Shown one piece after another: positions 1 to 6,052 of a DNA stretch of 7,914 nt. Position 1 is the first letter of the stretch. Every line of letters begins with the position of its first letter. Origin of the DNA: Oscillospiraceae bacterium. GTDB taxonomy: Bacteria > Bacillota > Clostridia > Oscillospirales > Oscillospiraceae. The stretch spans positions 1 to 7,914 of the forward strand of contig CADCLH010000098.1 of the NCBI GenBank assembly GCA_902802215.1. The letters are read 5' to 3'. The position numbers and the translations under genes were made by a program. The notes below the pieces were generated by a model that worked only from the letters and a program-made list of their open reading frames with translations, searched no databases and was not told the origin of the DNA.

Positions 1-993
<993 letters not shown>

Positions 994-1008
994 AAATCAA
1001 GCACTCTC

Positions 1009-1027
1009 TTGCGGGGAGGCGCCGCAA
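1009..1027. repeat. 6-bp inverted repeat in the gap/kinase intergenic region
   Basis: TTGCGG at 1009-1014 pairs with CCGCAA at 1022-1027 across a 7-base GC-rich loop. It lies upstream of both candidate promoters, between gap and the kinase-like gene. No T-tract follows in either direction, so it is not a convincing terminator. It could be an operator or be incidental. Confidence 0.3.
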
Positions 1028-1074
1028 AATGTGCCGAAAATTGCTGAGGATGACTTCGCATTTTCCGCAAGTTC

Positions 1075-1103
1075 TTGTTCATTCTGACAATACCTGTTAT
1101 AAT
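1075..1103 (+). promoter_or_regulatory. Extended -10 sigma-A-type promoter of the kinase-like gene
   Basis: TTGTTC (1075-1080), a 17-base spacer, then a perfect TATAAT (1098-1103) preceded by TG at 1095-1096, which makes an extended -10 element. The predicted transcription start is near 1110, giving a leader of about 50 bases before the start codon at 1159. Confidence 0.65.
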
Positions 1104-1115
1104 AAAGAAAAATCC

Positions 1116-1147
1116 CCGCCGATCCGGCGGTCAATCTTTCCGATCGG
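1116..1147 (+). promoter_or_regulatory. Leader hairpin with an alternative pairing into the Shine-Dalgarno
   Basis: Just after the predicted transcription start, CCGCCG (1116-1121) and CGGCGG (1125-1130) form a perfect 6-bp stem with a 3-base loop. The inner segment CCGATC (1119-1124) is also complementary to GATCGG (1142-1147), which overlaps the first bases of the ribosome binding site CGGAGG (1145-1150). The two pairings exclude each other. Whether this acts as a switch is inference; a three-base loop on a GC stem would normally win. Confidence 0.3.
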
Positions 1148-1158
1148 AGGTCAGCAGT

Positions 1159-2217
1159 ATGCTACAGGTCCCGGCCGAGCTTCTCGGTCTGTCCGCAGAA
1201 CCTGTTCTTTTGGCCAGGAACGGGCGCGCCGTCTATGCAAACGACGCCGCCGGCCGGCTCTTCGGAGCCGACTGCGCCGGCAAGCCGCTGAGCTCGCTTC
1301 TCAGCGCGGAGCTCACTGAGCTCCAGGCTTCCTCCTGTATCGTGGAGGCGGAGCTGCGGGGCAGGCGCTATCTTGTCCGCATGCAGAACGCGGAGGGTCT
1401 GCGGCTTTTTCTGTTCCACACGGCGGAGAACGCGCCGGAGGAGATCAACGAGGCTTTCCGCTATGCGCTGCGCAGCTCCCTGATGGGGCTCAACGTGAAC
1501 TGCTCCCTGGCGCAGGAGCGGGCGGAGACGCTGGGCGATGAGGTGCTTCAGGGCGCGTCGGCCTCGCTGAAGCGGGATTTCTTCCGTCTCAGCCGGATGA
1601 TCGCCAATCTCTCGATCGTGCAGGACGCCGCGGCGGAGAAGCTTTTCTTCAGACCCGTCACGCTGGAAGCATGCTCCTTCCTGCGTGATCTGGCGGATTC
1701 GATCTCCGTTCTTGTACCTTCTCCGGAGCTGCGCCTGCGGCTTCCGGAGTCCTTCACGGTCAATGCGGACCCCGCGCTGCTGGAGACGCTGGTGATGAAC
1801 CTGTTGTCAAACGCGCTGCTCCACGCCCGCGGCTGCACCCGCATCGTGCTCTCCCTGCATGAGACGCGGGATCAGGCGTTCCTCTCCGTGGACGACGACG
1901 GCTGCGGGATCTCTCCGGGCGGGCTGCGGACCGTGTTTGACCGCTACCGCCACGGCTTTGACCTCAGCGGCATGGCAAACGGCGCGGGCCTCGGTCTGAC
2001 GGCGGTGCGGGAGATCGCGCGCGTCCACGGCGGGACGCTCCTGCTCGAGAGCCGCGAGGGCAGCGGCACGGCGGTGCGCGTCTCGCTGAGCCGGAAGCTC
2101 TCTCCCCTCGTCTCGGTCCAGGACGCGGGTCCCGCCTGGGAGCGCAGCTACAACAGCATCCTGACGGGGCTGGCAGACTGTCTTCCGCTCTCCGCCTTCA
2201 GCGGGATCTATCAGTAG
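1159..2217 (+). CDS. PAS-like/HATPase sensor-kinase-type protein lacking the H-box histidine
   Basis: Soluble 352-residue protein of histidine-kinase architecture with no signal peptide or membrane segment. Residues about 1-90 look like a degenerate PAS input domain (EPVLLARNGRAVYAND, AAGRLFG, a typical PAS N-terminal pattern). Residues 95-150 occupy the dimerisation/H-box place, but the expected SHELRTPL reads RYALRSSL, with Tyr102 where the phospho-accepting His should be. The ATP-binding domain looks complete: N-box NLLSNALLHA (Asn214, Asn218), G1 box DDDGCGI (245-251), F-box VFDRYRHG, G2 box GAGLGL (275-280). A tail of about 40 residues follows, ending ILTGLADCLP. The start at 1159 is chosen over an in-frame ATG at 1075 because CGGAGG (1145-1150) sits eight bases upstream and because 1075 lies in the promoter. 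No response regulator is adjacent. It may be a pseudokinase or ATP-binding signalling protein; the partner is unknown. Confidence 0.85.
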   Translation: MLQVPAELLGLSAEPVLLARNGRAVYANDAAGRLFGADCAGKPLSSLLSAELTELQASSCIVEAELRGRRYLVRMQNAEGLRLFLFHTAENAPEEINEAFRYALRSSLMGLNVNCSLAQERAETLGDEVLQGASASLKRDFFRLSRMIANLSIVQDAAAEKLFFRPVTLEACSFLRDLADSISVLVPSPELRLRLPESFTVNADPALLETLVMNLLSNALLHARGCTRIVLSLHETRDQAFLSVDDDGCGISPGGLRTVFDRYRHGFDLSGMANGAGLGLTAVREIARVHGGTLLLESREGSGTAVRVSLSRKLSPLVSVQDAGPAWERSYNSILTGLADCLPLSAFSGIYQ

Positions 2218-2226
2218 ACGGGATAA

Positions 2227-2277
2227 AAAACTCCGTCGGGGGCCTGTTCTCCCCGACGGAGTTTTGTCCGTTTTTTT
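2227..2277. terminator. Strong bidirectional intrinsic terminator
   Basis: A 15-bp perfect stem pairs 2227-2241 with 2251-2265 around a 9-base loop. On the plus strand a run of seven T follows at 2271-2277. On the minus strand the stem ends in a run of T read from the A-tract at 2225-2230. It lies between two convergent genes, 10 bases after the kinase-like stop and 14 bases beyond the lipoprotein stop, so it most likely ends both transcripts. Confidence 0.93.
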
Positions 2278-2278
2278 G

Positions 2279-2794
2279 TTATCCGTAGAGCTGATTCACA
2301 TAGTCCTGCATGGACGTCAGCTTCTGCTCGGGGATCTCCGCCCCGGGCGCGGCGAACCAGATGTAGAAGCCGTCCTCGACCTCCGCCCGTATCACGCCCT
2401 TGTTCAGCGTGCAGTCAAAGACGGAGACGCCGGCCTGGAACTGGAGCTTCTCGCCGTCAAGCTTCCACCAGTCGACCGGTCCCTGGTTGTCGTCGCCGAG
2501 GTAGAGGTAGCCGGTCCCGTCGGCCTTCAGCTCGACATACCAGCCGTCCCTGTCCTCCGGTTCGAGGAAGCCGCTGCCGACGCCCTCCTTCGCCTTGTAG
2601 CCCTGATCGGCGAACATCGCGTCCATGTAGGCCGGGCTGATCTCAAGCCAGATGAGCCCGTACTTTCCGGCGTTCGCCTCCTGCGCCGGGGACGCAGCGG
2701 GCGCAGATGATTTGCTTTTTCCGCCGCAGGCGCACAGGGTCAGGGTCATGACCAGCGCCAGCAGCAGCGCAAGCATGCGTTTCGTGTGTTTCAT
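2279..2794 (-). CDS. Small lipoprotein of unknown function
   Basis: 171 residues. The N-terminus MKHTKRM is followed by a hydrophobic stretch (residues 8-20) and the lipobox-like L-C-A-C with the lipidated Cys at 23. A short Ser/Ala/Pro-rich linker (about 26-42) follows, so the protein should be anchored to the outer face of the cytoplasmic membrane. The remaining globular part has a beta-rich pattern (WYVELKADGTGYLYLG, then PVDWWKLDGEKLQFQ, then VFDCTLNKGVI). Blocks of the form 'DGTG-x-L-x-L-G ... W...DG..L' recur in small secreted Clostridia lipoproteins; linking it to them is inference and no enzyme motif is visible. AGGAGG lies directly upstream of the start. It is transcribed away from hflK and converges on the kinase-like gene, with its stop codon abutting the shared terminator. 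The reading frame is convincing; the function is not recognised. Confidence 0.9.
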   Translation of the reverse strand: MKHTKRMLALLLALVMTLTLCACGGKSKSSAPAASPAQEANAGKYGLIWLEISPAYMDAMFADQGYKAKEGVGSGFLEPEDRDGWYVELKADGTGYLYLGDDNQGPVDWWKLDGEKLQFQAGVSVFDCTLNKGVIRAEVEDGFYIWFAAPGAEIPEQKLTSMQDYVNQLYG

Positions 2795-2865
2795 GTCGTC
2801 CTCCTTCCGATTTGTCGACGGTTTTTCATTTTTGTCTCTCTTTATACACTACGGTACCGATTGTA

Positions 2866-2894
2866 AGTATATCAGGTGCGCTCTTGTTATGCAA
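2866..2894 (-). promoter_or_regulatory. Promoter of the lipoprotein gene
   Basis: On the minus strand TTGCAT (2889-2894) and TATACT (2866-2871) are separated by exactly 17 bases. The leader to the start codon at 2794 would be about 65 bases. It faces away from the hflK promoter in the same intergenic region. Confidence 0.6.
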
Positions 2895-2907
2895 GCGCGT
2901 TTGTCCT

Positions 2908-2934
2908 GTCCGCGCGGACTTAAAGAATATTAAG
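2908..2934. repeat. Two adjacent dyads between divergent promoters
   Basis: A perfect 12-bp palindrome GTCCGCGCGGAC spans 2908-2919. It is followed immediately by CTTAA (2919-2923) and its inverted copy TTAAG (2930-2934), six bases apart. Both lie between the -35 boxes of the lipoprotein and hflK promoters, a usual place for operators. The binding protein is unknown. Confidence 0.4.
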
Positions 2935-2954
2935 AAACCGCCGCGGGGGCGCAC

Positions 2955-2983
2955 TTCACAAGCGCGCGCTTTTGCGGTATACT
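2955..2983 (+). promoter_or_regulatory. Promoter of hflK-hflC with palindrome in its spacer
   Basis: TTCACA (2955-2960), a 17-base spacer and TATACT (2978-2983) make a good sigma-A-type promoter. Transcription should start near 2990, giving a leader of about 27 bases. A perfect 12-bp palindrome AAGCGCGCGCTT (2960-2971) fills most of the spacer, where a bound repressor would block polymerase. The start at 3017 is supported by AAAGGAAAG (3001-3009). Confidence 0.65.
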
Positions 2984-3016
2984 ATAGACAACTCGAACAG
3001 AAAGGAAAGACGCGCC

Positions 3017-4006
3017 ATGAACATCAATCAGGACGGCAGCTACGCCAGCGGGCCGGTCAAAAAGCCGAAGCGCAGCGTACAGCTGCCGGTGAAGACCGCG
3101 ATCCTGCTGCTCGCCGCGGTGCTGCTGGTCGCCGTCGTGCTCGACTCCTTCTACACGCTCAAGGAGGACCAGTACGCGGTCATCACGACCTTCGGCAAGC
3201 CGACGATGGTCTCGTCCTCGGGCCTCAAGCTGAAGCTGCCCTTCATCCAGCATGTGACCAAGGTCACCAAGACCATCCAGGGCTTCCCGCTCGGCTACCG
3301 CATCGGCAGCAACCAGAGCGTCGACGACGAGTCGCTGATGATCACCTACGACTACAACTTCGTCAACGTCGACTTCTACGTGGAATACCGCGTGACCGAT
3401 CCGATCAAGTATCTGTACAGCTCGCGGGAGCCGGTGGACATCCTCAAGATGCTCTGCCAGAGCTATATCCGCGACACCATCGGCCTGTACAACGTCGACG
3501 CGGTCATCACCACCGGCAAGAGCGAGATCCAGTCCGCCATCAAGGAGAAGGTCATCGCCCGCCTCGACAGCGAGGACATCGGCATCCAGCTCCAGAACAT
3601 CACCATTCAGGACGCCGAGCCGCCTACCTCGGAGGTGCAGCGCGCCTTCACCGCCGTGGAGACCGCCAAGCAGTCGGCCGACACCACGGTGAACAACGCC
3701 AAGAAGTACGCCAATGAGGTCATCCCCGCCGCCGCGGCCGACGCCGACCAGATCATCAAGAGCGCCGAGGCCTACCGGCAGAGCAAGATCAACGAGGCCG
3801 AGGGTCAGGCGGCCCGCTTCGCGGCGCTCTTCGAGGAGTACCAGAAGTACCCGCTCATTACCAAGCAGCGCCTGTTCTACGAGGCCATGGAGAAGGTCCT
3901 GCCCGGGATGAAGCTCTATATCGTCGACGCGCAGACCGGCGTGCAGACCGCGCTGCCGCTCGAGCCCTTTGCCAACGTCGATCTGGGAGGAGGGAACGCA
4001 GCATGA
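3017..4006 (+). CDS. hflK: HflK-like SPFH/prohibitin membrane protein
   Basis: 329 residues. In E. coli, HflK with HflC forms a membrane complex that surrounds the FtsH protease and tunes its access to membrane substrates; a similar role here is inferred from family membership. A short Gly/Ser and Lys-rich N-terminus (1-24) leads into one membrane segment (about 25-42, TAILLLAAVLLVAVVL), then the SPFH/Band-7 domain (about 44-230) with QYAVITTFGKP, GLKLKLPFIQ and DFYVEYRVTDPIKYLYS. The region after about 230 (AVETAKQSADTTVNNAKKYANEV and onwards) is Ala/Glu/Lys-rich and helical, as expected for the coiled-coil part. The start at 3017 is preferred over an in-frame ATG at 2972, which lies inside the promoter. 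The stop codon overlaps the next start (ATGA), and hflC's ribosome binding site lies within its last codons, so the two are translationally coupled. FtsH itself is not in this window. Confidence 0.9.
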   Translation: MNINQDGSYASGPVKKPKRSVQLPVKTAILLLAAVLLVAVVLDSFYTLKEDQYAVITTFGKPTMVSSSGLKLKLPFIQHVTKVTKTIQGFPLGYRIGSNQSVDDESLMITYDYNFVNVDFYVEYRVTDPIKYLYSSREPVDILKMLCQSYIRDTIGLYNVDAVITTGKSEIQSAIKEKVIARLDSEDIGIQLQNITIQDAEPPTSEVQRAFTAVETAKQSADTTVNNAKKYANEVIPAAAADADQIIKSAEAYRQSKINEAEGQAARFAALFEEYQKYPLITKQRLFYEAMEKVLPGMKLYIVDAQTGVQTALPLEPFANVDLGGGNAA

Positions 4007-4884
4007 AAAAGAGTCTGAAGATCGGCGTCCCGATCCTGATCCTGGTTCTGGTCCTGATCATCTCCTCGGGCTGCTTCGTGACCACGCACCAGAACGAGTA
4101 CACCATCGTGCGCCAGTTCGGCGCGGTGGTGAAGATCGTGGACGAGCCCGGCCTGAGCATGAAGCTGCCCTTCATCCAGACCGTCAGCACCCTGCCGAAG
4201 ACGGAGATGCTCTACGACCTCGCCGTCAGCGACGTCATCACCAGCGACAAGAAGTCCATGGTGGCCGACTCCTTCGTGCTCTGGCGCATCAGCGACCCGC
4301 TGAAGTTCATCCAGACGCTCTCCGGCAACATCGGCAACGCCGAGTACCGCATCGACACCGTGGTCTACAACAGCCTCAAGACGGTGATCTCGTCGATGCG
4401 GCAAGAGGAGGTCATCTCCGGGCGCGACGGGCTGCTGGCCCAGCGCATCATGGACAACGTGGGCTCCACCTTCGAGCGCTACGGCATCGACCTGCTGGCC
4501 ATCGAGACCAAGCGCATCGACCTGCCCGACGAGAACAAGTCCGCGGTGTACGAGCGCATGATCTCCGAGCGCGACAACATCGCCGCCTCCTTCTCCGCGG
4601 AGGGCGCGGCCGAGGCCAAGCAGATCCGCAACGAGGCCGACAAGTCCGTGCAGATCACGCTGTCCGAGGCGCGGGCCCAGGCCGAGAAGCTCAAGGCCGA
4701 GGGCGAGGCCGAGTATATGCGCATCCTCTCCGAGGTCTACGACACCGAGGAGGAGGCCGACTTCTACGAGTTCATGCGCGCGCTCGACATGGCCGAAAAC
4801 GCGCTCGCCTCCGGCAGCAAGACCCTGGTCGTCTCCTCCGACTCCCCCATCGCGAAGATCTTCCGCGGCGACGGGACGGAGTGA
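4003..4884 (+). CDS. hflC: HflC-like SPFH/prohibitin membrane protein
   Basis: 293 residues; expected partner of the preceding HflK in a membrane-anchored oligomer that modulates proteolysis. One N-terminal membrane segment (about 7-23, IGVPILILVLVLIISSG) is followed by the SPFH domain with NEYTIVRQFGAVVKIV, PGLSMKLPFIQTV and WRISDPLKFIQTL. The later segment RYGIDLLAIETKRIDLPDEN matches the HflC-type 'G.......i.Ri.LP..' signature, and the helical stretch ASFSAEGAAEAKQIRNEADK follows. AGGAGG (3988-3993), nine bases before the ATG, supports the start, which overlaps the hflK stop in ATGA. Cys24 follows the membrane segment, but the -3 residue is Ser, so a lipobox is not convincing. The gene ends just before a terminator shared with the convergent regulator. 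Confidence 0.9.
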   Translation: MKKSLKIGVPILILVLVLIISSGCFVTTHQNEYTIVRQFGAVVKIVDEPGLSMKLPFIQTVSTLPKTEMLYDLAVSDVITSDKKSMVADSFVLWRISDPLKFIQTLSGNIGNAEYRIDTVVYNSLKTVISSMRQEEVISGRDGLLAQRIMDNVGSTFERYGIDLLAIETKRIDLPDENKSAVYERMISERDNIAASFSAEGAAEAKQIRNEADKSVQITLSEARAQAEKLKAEGEAEYMRILSEVYDTEEEADFYEFMRALDMAENALASGSKTLVVSSDSPIAKIFRGDGTE

Positions 4885-4900
4885 CCCGTAATAAATGAAT

Positions 4901-4945
4901 CGACCCGGCGTTCCCTCTCGGGATCGCCGGGTCGTCTTTCTCTTT
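4901..4945. terminator. Shared terminator between hflC and the convergent regulator
   Basis: CGACCCGGCG (4901-4910) pairs perfectly with CGCCGGGTCG (4925-4934). After a T-T mismatch the stem continues with TCCC/GGGA (4912-4915 with 4920-4923) around a 4-base loop. A T-rich tail (TCTTTCTCTTT, 4935-4945) follows on the plus strand. In the minus direction the stem is followed by ATTCATTTATTA, a weaker tail, so termination of the regulator transcript here is likely but less sure. Confidence 0.8.
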
Positions 4946-5681
4946 ACTCTCCGCGCAGCTGCTTCCGGTACTCGGTCGGCAGCAGGTGGTAGCGCGCGCG
5001 GAAGGCGGCGGAGAAGCGGCTGGGGCTGTCGTAGCCCACGGCGGAGGCGATCGCCGCGACGCTGTCGTCGGATCTCCGCAGGAGCTCGGCGGCCTTTTCG
5101 AGCCGGTGCTCCTTCATGTGCGCGGCCAGCGAGTCGCCGTAGACCGCCTTGAACACGGCCTTGAGCGTCGTGGGGTTCATCAGGTAGCGCCGCGCCAGCT
5201 CCTCGATGGGCACGCGCCGCTCGGGGTGCTGCAAAAGCTCGTCGTGCATGCGGCGCACGGTCTCCACCTGCTCGGCGCTGAAGGCCGACAGGGCCCTCTC
5301 CCCCTCCTCCTCGCCGAGCTGCGGGCAGGAGATCTCCATCGTCTTCTCGATCATCTGGTGCAGCAGCTTGCAGGTCGGGGTCTCGGCGGCGCGGTAGCGG
5401 ACCTCCTTCCCCTCGCGGCGGCTGCGCACCAGTCCCGCGTCCTTCAGCAGGCGCAGGTGGTGCGACACGGCGGGCGAGGACATGCCCGTGACGGCGGAGA
5501 TGTTGACCACGCATTCCTCCATGTGGCACAGCAGCCAGAAGATGCGCAGGCGGCTCGAGTCGTCGAGCAGGCGGAACAGCTCCGCCGCCGCGCCGAAGTC
5601 TCCGCCGAGCATGAGCTGGCGGCGCAGCAGCGCGGCCCGGCGCGCGTCGCCGTGATCGTGGGGCAGCAGCGTGAGGTCCAT
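4944..5681 (-). CDS. ArsR/SmtB-AraC fusion transcriptional regulator, divergent from metal efflux genes
   Basis: 245-residue protein joining two DNA-binding families. Residues about 28-100 form an ArsR/SmtB winged helix: LFRLLDDSSRLRIFWLL, then the recognition helix SSPAVSHHLRLLKDAGLV (68-85), then the wing RSRREGKEVRYRAA. Residues about 158-241 are a complete AraC-type double helix-turn-helix: IEELARRYLMNPTTLKAVFK, then VAAIASAVGYDSPSRFSAAF, ending LLPTEYRKQ. A linker of about 50 residues joins them. Metal-site residues are unusual. The CadC-like CxC of ELCVCD reads ECVVN (Cys57 only). By alignment with SmtB alpha-5 (Asp104, His106, His117, Glu120) this protein has Glu100, Pro102, Lys113, Glu116. 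His8 and His10 at the N-terminus and Cys52, Cys104 and Cys119 are alternative ligands. The start at 5681 is chosen for GGGAGG (5687-5692) directly upstream; an in-frame ATG at 5789 lies in the promoter. It probably controls the divergent HMA/ATPase operon and itself. Confidence 0.88.
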   Translation of the reverse strand: MDLTLLPHDHGDARRAALLRRQLMLGGDFGAAAELFRLLDDSSRLRIFWLLCHMEECVVNISAVTGMSSPAVSHHLRLLKDAGLVRSRREGKEVRYRAAETPTCKLLHQMIEKTMEISCPQLGEEEGERALSAFSAEQVETVRRMHDELLQHPERRVPIEELARRYLMNPTTLKAVFKAVYGDSLAAHMKEHRLEKAAELLRRSDDSVAAIASAVGYDSPSRFSAAFRARYHLLPTEYRKQLRGE

Positions 5682-5687
5682 GGCGTC

Positions 5688-5719
5688 CTCCCTTTTGGAA
5701 ATCCTTTTCTCCCTTTTGG
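5688..5719. repeat. 11-bp direct repeat with 21-bp period in the regulator leader
   Basis: CTCCCTTTTGG occurs at 5688-5698 and again at 5709-5719, so the copies start exactly 21 bases (two helical turns) apart. Direct half-sites about 21 bases apart are typical of AraC-family operators. The copy nearer the gene also carries the Shine-Dalgarno of the regulator (GGGAGG on the minus strand), so it may equally reflect a duplicated ribosome-binding segment. Confidence 0.4.
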
Positions 5720-5723
5720 CAGA

Positions 5724-5736
5724 CTCCGGTCCGGAG
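5724..5736. repeat. 6-1-6 inverted repeat upstream of the HMA/ATPase promoter
   Basis: CTCCGG (5724-5729) and CCGGAG (5731-5736) flank a single T. The dyad ends three bases before the -35 box at 5740, a position suited to an activator. With a one-base centre it would not form an RNA hairpin, so a protein site is more plausible than an RNA structure. Confidence 0.35.
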
Positions 5737-5739
5737 CCG

Positions 5740-5768
5740 TTGACTTGCCGTTTCCCTGTCAGTATAAT
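5740..5768 (+). promoter_or_regulatory. Promoter of the HMA protein/metal ATPase operon
   Basis: TTGACT (5740-5745), a 17-base spacer and a perfect TATAAT (5763-5768), an excellent sigma-A promoter. Transcription should begin near 5775, giving a leader of about 55 bases. The standard spacing suggests control by a repressor rather than by MerR/ZntR-type unwinding, which uses 19-20-base spacers. Confidence 0.85.
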
Positions 5769-5789
5769 GCAGACGTAAAGATTAAACAA
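5761..5789 (-). promoter_or_regulatory. Candidate regulator promoter overlapping the operon promoter
   Basis: On the minus strand TTGTTT (5784-5789), a 17-base spacer and TATACT (5761-5766). Its -10 shares four bases with the plus-strand TATAAT, so the two promoters face opposite ways over the same DNA and probably exclude each other. The leader to 5681 would be about 75 bases and would include the 6-1-6 dyad and the direct repeats. Confidence 0.5.
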
Positions 5790-5799
5790 GCGCTTAATC
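5780..5799. promoter_or_regulatory. Candidate ArsR/SmtB-type operator
   Basis: GATTAA (5780-5785) and TTAATC (5794-5799) are perfect inverted copies eight bases apart, with a palindromic AAGCGCTT (5788-5795) overlapping the right half. The AT-rich dyad covers about +5 to +25 of the plus-strand transcript and overlaps the minus-strand -35 box. A protein bound here could repress both promoters. The link to the ArsR-like domain is inferred from position. Confidence 0.5.
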
Positions 5800-5829
5800 G
5801 TATTTTCAAGAAAAGGACGGGTTGAGACG

Positions 5830-6048
5830 ATGAAAAAGAGCTACAAGATCGAAGTCGACTGCGCCAACTGCGCCAATCTGATGGAGCAGGCCGCGAAGAA
5901 GACGCCCGGCGTGGCGGACGCGTCGGTCAGCTTCATGTCGCTGAAAATGACCGTGGACTTTGCCGAGGGCGCCGACCCCGCGAAGGTCATGAAGGACGTG
6001 CTGAAGGCCTGCCGCAAGGTCGAGCCGGACTGCGAGATCTTCTTCTGA
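5830..6048 (+). CDS. Free-standing HMA heavy-metal-binding protein
   Basis: 72 residues forming a single HMA (ferredoxin-like) fold, expected in the cytosol, where it would bind a metal ion and deliver it to, or regulate, the ATPase encoded next. The metal loop reads VDCANCANL, with Cys11 and Cys14 in CxxC and Asp10 directly before. The DCxxC form is that of the ZntA/CadA (Zn, Cd, Pb) amino-terminal domain rather than of Cu chaperones, which have other residues at that position. The remainder fits the fold (ADASVSFMSLKMTVDF, then PAKVMKDVLKAC). Extra cysteines lie at 61 and 68 near the end (CRKVEPDCEIFF). The domain is normally fused to the ATPase; here it ends with a stop four bases before the ATPase start. 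The ribosome binding site is modest (AAAGGA at 5812-5817, 12 bases from the start). Confidence 0.92.
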   Translation: MKKSYKIEVDCANCANLMEQAAKKTPGVADASVSFMSLKMTVDFAEGADPAKVMKDVLKACRKVEPDCEIFF

Positions 6049-6052
6049 CGTT

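Noticed and set aside
1009..1027. Terminator in the gap/kinase intergenic region
   Set aside because: There is no T-tract after the stem on either strand, and the flanking genes diverge, so no transcript needs to end here.
2264..2933. Plus-strand frames opposite the lipoprotein gene
   Set aside because: The minus-strand frame has a signal peptide, a lipobox, a ribosome binding site and a promoter. The plus-strand frames have none of these and begin in a terminator tail.
4003..4080. HflC as a lipoprotein (ISSGC after the hydrophobic segment)
   Set aside because: The -3 position is Ser rather than Leu/Val/Ile, and HflC family members are anchored by an uncleaved membrane helix.
3916..5529. 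537-codon minus-strand frame opposite hflC, extending into the regulator
   Set aside because: It is low-complexity Arg/Gly/Ala/Leu sequence, lacks a ribosome binding site, overlaps three well-supported genes out of frame and runs through a terminator hairpin.
5740..5768. MerR/ZntR-type promoter for the metal operon
   Set aside because: Such promoters have 19-20-base spacers with a dyad between the boxes. Here the spacer is 17 bases with no dyad inside it, and no MerR-type gene is present.
4986..5825. 279-codon plus-strand frame opposite the regulator
   Set aside because: It is antisense to strong ArsR and AraC motifs and its translation has no recognisable fold. It is a shadow of GC-rich codons.
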